Shown here: piece by piece, positions 6,508-8,646 of the stretch
How the letters are laid out: each line of letters begins with the position of its first letter
Position numbering within the stretch: the stretch's first letter is position 1
Origin: Burkholderiales bacterium RIFCSPHIGHO2_12_FULL_61_11
GTDB taxonomy: Bacteria; Pseudomonadota; Gammaproteobacteria; Burkholderiales; Burkholderiaceae_C
DNA length: 8,646 bases
Assembly (NCBI GenBank): GCA_001770785.1
Contig: MERZ01000074.1
Location: 1-8,646, forward strand
Direction: 5' to 3'
The notes under the pieces: model-generated
What the model was told of the DNA's origin: nothing
The model's input: the letters and a program-made list of their open reading frames with translations, nothing else
Database searches by the model: none
Position numbers and translations under genes: made by a program

Positions 6508-6600
6508 TGTACAAAATATGGTTTACACTAAATTCAGATGCGCAGTATTTCAGAATTTTGTTTACTAAACTGTACATTTCGCGCATATATACTGCGCTAT
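6508..6600 (+). promoter_or_regulatory. Putative promoter/operator of the two-cupin operon
   Basis: An AT-rich stretch with paired motifs. GTTTACTAAAC at 6560-6570 is an 11-bp palindrome around a central base. GTTTACACTAAA at 6521-6532 is a looser copy. TGTACA occurs at 6508-6513 and again at 6571-6576, beside each copy. The 8-mer TACTAAAC (6563-6570) is the reverse complement of GTTTAGTA at 5526-5533 in the regulator's promoter. TATACT at 6588-6593 or the overlapping TATATA could be the -10 box, and TTTACT at 6561-6566 a -35-like element, so a protein bound to the palindrome would block transcription. Assignment to the XRE-cupin regulator is inferred. Confidence 0.55.
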
Positions 6601-6604
6601 TTCA

Positions 6605-6611
6605 AAAGGAG
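6605..6611 (+). promoter_or_regulatory. Ribosome binding site fixing the GTG start of the two-cupin gene
   Basis: AAAGGAG ends 6 nt before GTG 6618. It sets the start there rather than at an in-frame ATG 156 nt further upstream, which would translate the promoter and operator region. Confidence 0.75.
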
Positions 6612-6617
6612 CTTCGC

Positions 6618-7547
6618 GTGCACCACATACTTCGCGCCGCCGAATTGACACTGAAGTCTGTTTATCCAGGAAACAGCGACCATTTCATGCGCTGTTCTTT
6701 AGTTGACGGGGCTGAAGGCTCCGTACATATGGGGCTCGGCTTATGCGCTCTTCAGGCTGGCGGCCGCGTTAATACGCACCTGCATTCGTTCGAGGAAAGT
6801 TTCTTCGTTACCGAAGGTGCGCCGATTTTGGTTCTCGATGGCCGGGGCTATCCCCTAAAGCCGGGTGCATGCGGCGTCATTCCGGTTGGCGTCCCACATG
6901 CATGGGTTGGGCCGCTTGTCGGGGAAGCTCGCTGGATTGACATGATGGCTCCCCAGCCGAGGACGCACGGAGAAGACGAGGATACATTTTTTCTCGGTGC
7001 TCCCGAAGATTACAAGCTTGCCGAGCTGGATATTCGTGACCCACGTTCCCGCAATTTCTTCTACATGGCAGAGGGTGACATTGATGTCGACCAGCTAAAA
7101 CTGGGCGCTCAAGTCGGCGCACCAACCGTTTCAGCAAGCATGTCAACCGCGCTTCTGGCGTATAGCGGCATCGCGGTAAAGATGCTGGTTGACCAGCGGC
7201 TGGACGCGCAGCTCCACTCAATGTTCATGGTCGAGTACCAGCCGGGTGGAGTTGCGCATCCTCACGATCATCCCATGGAGGAGTCCTACGTGATCCTTGA
7301 CGGTGAAGTCGACGTCGTCGCCGACGGGCAGCGCTACACCCTGAAGAAGGGCGACATCTTCTGGACCGGGGTGGGCTGCGTGCATGCGTTTTACAACAAC
7401 AATCCGGGCAAGGTGCGTTGGCTGGAAACGCAATCGCCATCGCTGCCGGCTCGCCACGGATATCGGTTTAGCCGTGACTGGGAGTATCTCAAGGAAAAAC
7501 TTGCAGCGCAGCCTTCAAAGGTTGAGCTGAAAAGTAATAAGGCCTGA
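6618..7547 (+). CDS. Two-domain cupin (bicupin) protein, probable metal-dependent enzyme
   Basis: A 309-residue soluble protein from GTG 6618. It has two cupin barrels, each with a full set of candidate metal ligands. Domain 1 has His54, His56, Glu60 (NTHLHSFEES) and His94 (PVGVPHAW). Domain 2 has His214, His216, His218, Glu222 (HPHDHPMEES) and His256 (GCVHAF). The layout recalls (S)-ureidoglycine aminohydrolase-type and gentisate dioxygenase-like bicupins, but those usually rely on a single metal site, so neither assignment is safe. The frame stays open 52 codons further upstream, yet that part is the AT-rich operator region and lacks protein character. It is the first gene of a + strand unit followed by the SDR (62 nt) and a 3-hydroxyisobutyrate dehydrogenase-family gene, which points to small-organic-acid catabolism. 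Likely controlled by the XRE-cupin regulator through the shared motifs. Confidence 0.88.
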   Translation: MHHILRAAELTLKSVYPGNSDHFMRCSLVDGAEGSVHMGLGLCALQAGGRVNTHLHSFEESFFVTEGAPILVLDGRGYPLKPGACGVIPVGVPHAWVGPLVGEARWIDMMAPQPRTHGEDEDTFFLGAPEDYKLAELDIRDPRSRNFFYMAEGDIDVDQLKLGAQVGAPTVSASMSTALLAYSGIAVKMLVDQRLDAQLHSMFMVEYQPGGVAHPHDHPMEESYVILDGEVDVVADGQRYTLKKGDIFWTGVGCVHAFYNNNPGKVRWLETQSPSLPARHGYRFSRDWEYLKEKLAAQPSKVELKSNKA

Positions 7548-7609
7548 CAAGGGAAAAAGTTTGCCTATTGGACGGAATAGTTTGATTCAATCATGGAGTG
7601 ATAGCTGAA

Positions 7610-8314
7610 ATGTCTAATCAAGAAAGCATAATTATCGTGGGTGGTACTTCCGGCATTGGTCGTCAACTTGCGCAGACGCTGGCGGACCACGGCGAAAGCG
7701 TAGTGATTACTGGCCGCGATCGTGACCGCGCACAATTGATTGCTGCCGAAATCGGTGGAAAAACTACGGGTATCGCGGTTGATCTCGCGCAACCGAAGAC
7801 GATTGCACAATGCTTTGCGGACGTTGGCAAGGTAAAGCATGTCGTCCTTGCTGCAATTGAGCGAGACGAAAACAGTGCGAAGGAATATGACATCGATCGA
7901 GCCATCCGATTGGTCACCTTGAAGCTGGTGGGTTATACCGAAGTCGTACACCAGCTTGTTCCTCGCTTCGTTCCAGATGCATCGGTTGTGTTGTTCGGAG
8001 GCTTGGCAAAAGAGCGGCCTTATCCCGGCTCGACAACGGTGACCACTGTCAACGGCGGCGTGACCAGCATGATTCGCACCCTGGCTGTCGAACTGGCCCC
8101 GATCCGAGTGAATGCAGTGCATCCCGGCATCGTCGGGGACACCCCGGCCTGGAGTGAAAAGTCGAACGAAGTCCTCGATGCGATCAAAGCGCGCACGCCG
8201 ACTGGTCGTTTGGTGGAAACGCAGGACGTTGTTGATGCTGTGATCTTCCTTTTGCAAAACCGGTCAATCAATGGTGTCAACCTAATCATTGATGGCGGCT
8301 GGCTGTTGCGTTGA
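7610..8314 (+). CDS. SDR-fold protein lacking the canonical catalytic residues
   Basis: A 234-residue short-chain dehydrogenase/reductase-fold protein. The nucleotide-binding motif is intact: IIIVGGTSGIG, with Gly11, Gly15 and Gly17. VITGRDRDR follows beta-2 and suggests NADP(H) preference. The C-terminal half (LAVELAPIRVNAVHPGIV, NGVNLIIDGGW) is typical of the family. In the segment that should read Ser...YxxxK, I see VVLFGG and then STTVTTVNGG. Val144 sits at the Tyr position, Asn148 at the Lys position, Gly at the Ser position, and LAAI replaces NNAG. All four classical catalytic residues are therefore missing, although the surrounding fold is well kept and undamaged. Start ATG 7610 is chosen over GTG 7598; GGAG at 7595-7598 is 11 nt away, which is long. 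It lies between the two-cupin gene and the hydroxyacid dehydrogenase (40 nt), suggesting a shared pathway. It may be a pseudoenzyme or use other residues. Confidence 0.9.
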   Translation: MSNQESIIIVGGTSGIGRQLAQTLADHGESVVITGRDRDRAQLIAAEIGGKTTGIAVDLAQPKTIAQCFADVGKVKHVVLAAIERDENSAKEYDIDRAIRLVTLKLVGYTEVVHQLVPRFVPDASVVLFGGLAKERPYPGSTTVTTVNGGVTSMIRTLAVELAPIRVNAVHPGIVGDTPAWSEKSNEVLDAIKARTPTGRLVETQDVVDAVIFLLQNRSINGVNLIIDGGWLLR

Positions 8315-8354
8315 ATAGTCCATTGGCGCCTCGAATCATTGGCTGGAGAATAGT

Positions 8355-8646
8355 ATGAAAGTTGGCTTCATCGGGCTTGGCCGAATGGGCGAGGGCGTCG
8401 CTCGTCGAATTCTCGCCGGCGACCAGGAACTGGCTGCTTACGACCCTGTGCCTGGAAAAGCCGCACAGTTGGCGGACGCAGGCGCTATGGTCGCAGAATC
8501 CATCGCAAACGCCTGTGAAGGACGCGACGTCGTCTTTACCATGCTTCCGGACGACCTCTCGTTCCACGACGCCGTCCTCGGCAAGTCGGGTATCAGGGAC
8601 TCTCTGGCGCCAAAGGCTATCCATATCGCACTGGGTACACATAGCG
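8355..8646 (+). CDS. 3-hydroxyisobutyrate dehydrogenase-family oxidoreductase, 3'-truncated by window edge
   Basis: The first 97 codons of a second beta-hydroxyacid dehydrogenase. ATG 8355 has GGAG at 8345-8348 with 6 nt spacing. The Rossmann motif is MKVGFIGLGRMG, with Gly7, Gly9 and Gly12. RDVVFTMLPDD (residues ~57-67) matches the conserved V-x-x-M-L strand of the family, and the visible part ends at IHIALGTHS. The catalytic lysine and substrate loop lie outside the window. It is clearly divergent from the paralogue at 1661-2575: it lacks the N-terminal extension and differs in most positions outside the nucleotide-binding motifs. It is therefore not a recent duplicate and probably has a different substrate. 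It follows the SDR by 40 nt in the same orientation and is probably the third gene of the two-cupin operon. Confidence 0.9.
   Translation, partial: MKVGFIGLGRMGEGVARRILAGDQELAAYDPVPGKAAQLADAGAMVAESIANACEGRDVVFTMLPDDLSFHDAVLGKSGIRDSLAPKAIHIALGTHS

Noticed and set aside
6462..6617. 52-codon N-terminal extension of the two-cupin protein
   Set aside because: It would translate the AT-rich operator region; a strong RBS and GTG at 6618 give a normal cupin start.
7565..8257. 230-codon open frame on the - strand opposite the SDR gene
   Set aside because: It is an antisense shadow of a clear SDR coding sequence, has no family resemblance and has no RBS.

Overview
The window looks like an accessory catabolic region from a moderately GC-rich proteobacterium. 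A Burkholderiales-type beta-proteobacterium is my best guess, from the family mix and codon use. It holds two blocks of small-molecule metabolism genes, with decayed insertion sequences and a repressor-type regulator between them. No RNA gene, CRISPR array or replication origin was seen.

Left block (1-4105, all + strand, tightly spaced). It contains the 3' part of an Old Yellow Enzyme-type flavin oxidoreductase, a broken M24 (creatinase/Xaa-Pro peptidase-like) gene, a single-domain cupin, a beta-hydroxyacid dehydrogenase of the 3-hydroxyisobutyrate dehydrogenase family, and a succinate-semialdehyde dehydrogenase (GabD type). It ends with the first ~18 codons of a CobW/COG0523-type P-loop GTPase. 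The spacing (2-78 nt between units) suggests one operon. The dehydrogenase pair could turn a hydroxyacid into a semialdehyde and then a carboxylic acid.

Middle (4046-6500). The GTPase gene stops just after its P-loop, where a 629-bp decayed IS6-family element begins. The element still has recognisable inverted ends, but its transposase has an internal deletion, a frameshift and in-frame stops. Next, on the - strand, is an intact XRE-family regulator with a C-terminal cupin domain. Its promoter holds GTTTAC-type palindromic motifs. Directly beyond them lies a decayed IS4-family transposase, then about 450 bp without a convincing gene.

Right block (6500-8646, + strand). An AT-rich promoter carries the same GTTTAC/TAAAC motifs as the regulator's promoter. 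It drives a two-cupin protein with both metal sites complete, an SDR-fold protein lacking the usual Ser-Tyr-Lys residues, and the start of a second 3-hydroxyisobutyrate dehydrogenase-family gene that runs off the window. The shared motifs suggest that the XRE-cupin protein controls both itself and the right block. They also suggest that the two promoters were once adjacent and divergent before insertion-sequence debris separated them. The substrate is not identifiable from the sequence.

The most interesting points are the regulator/two-cupin/atypical SDR/dehydrogenase module and its shared operator. The left block shows clear decay: the M24 gene is frameshifted and truncated, and the GTPase is cut.
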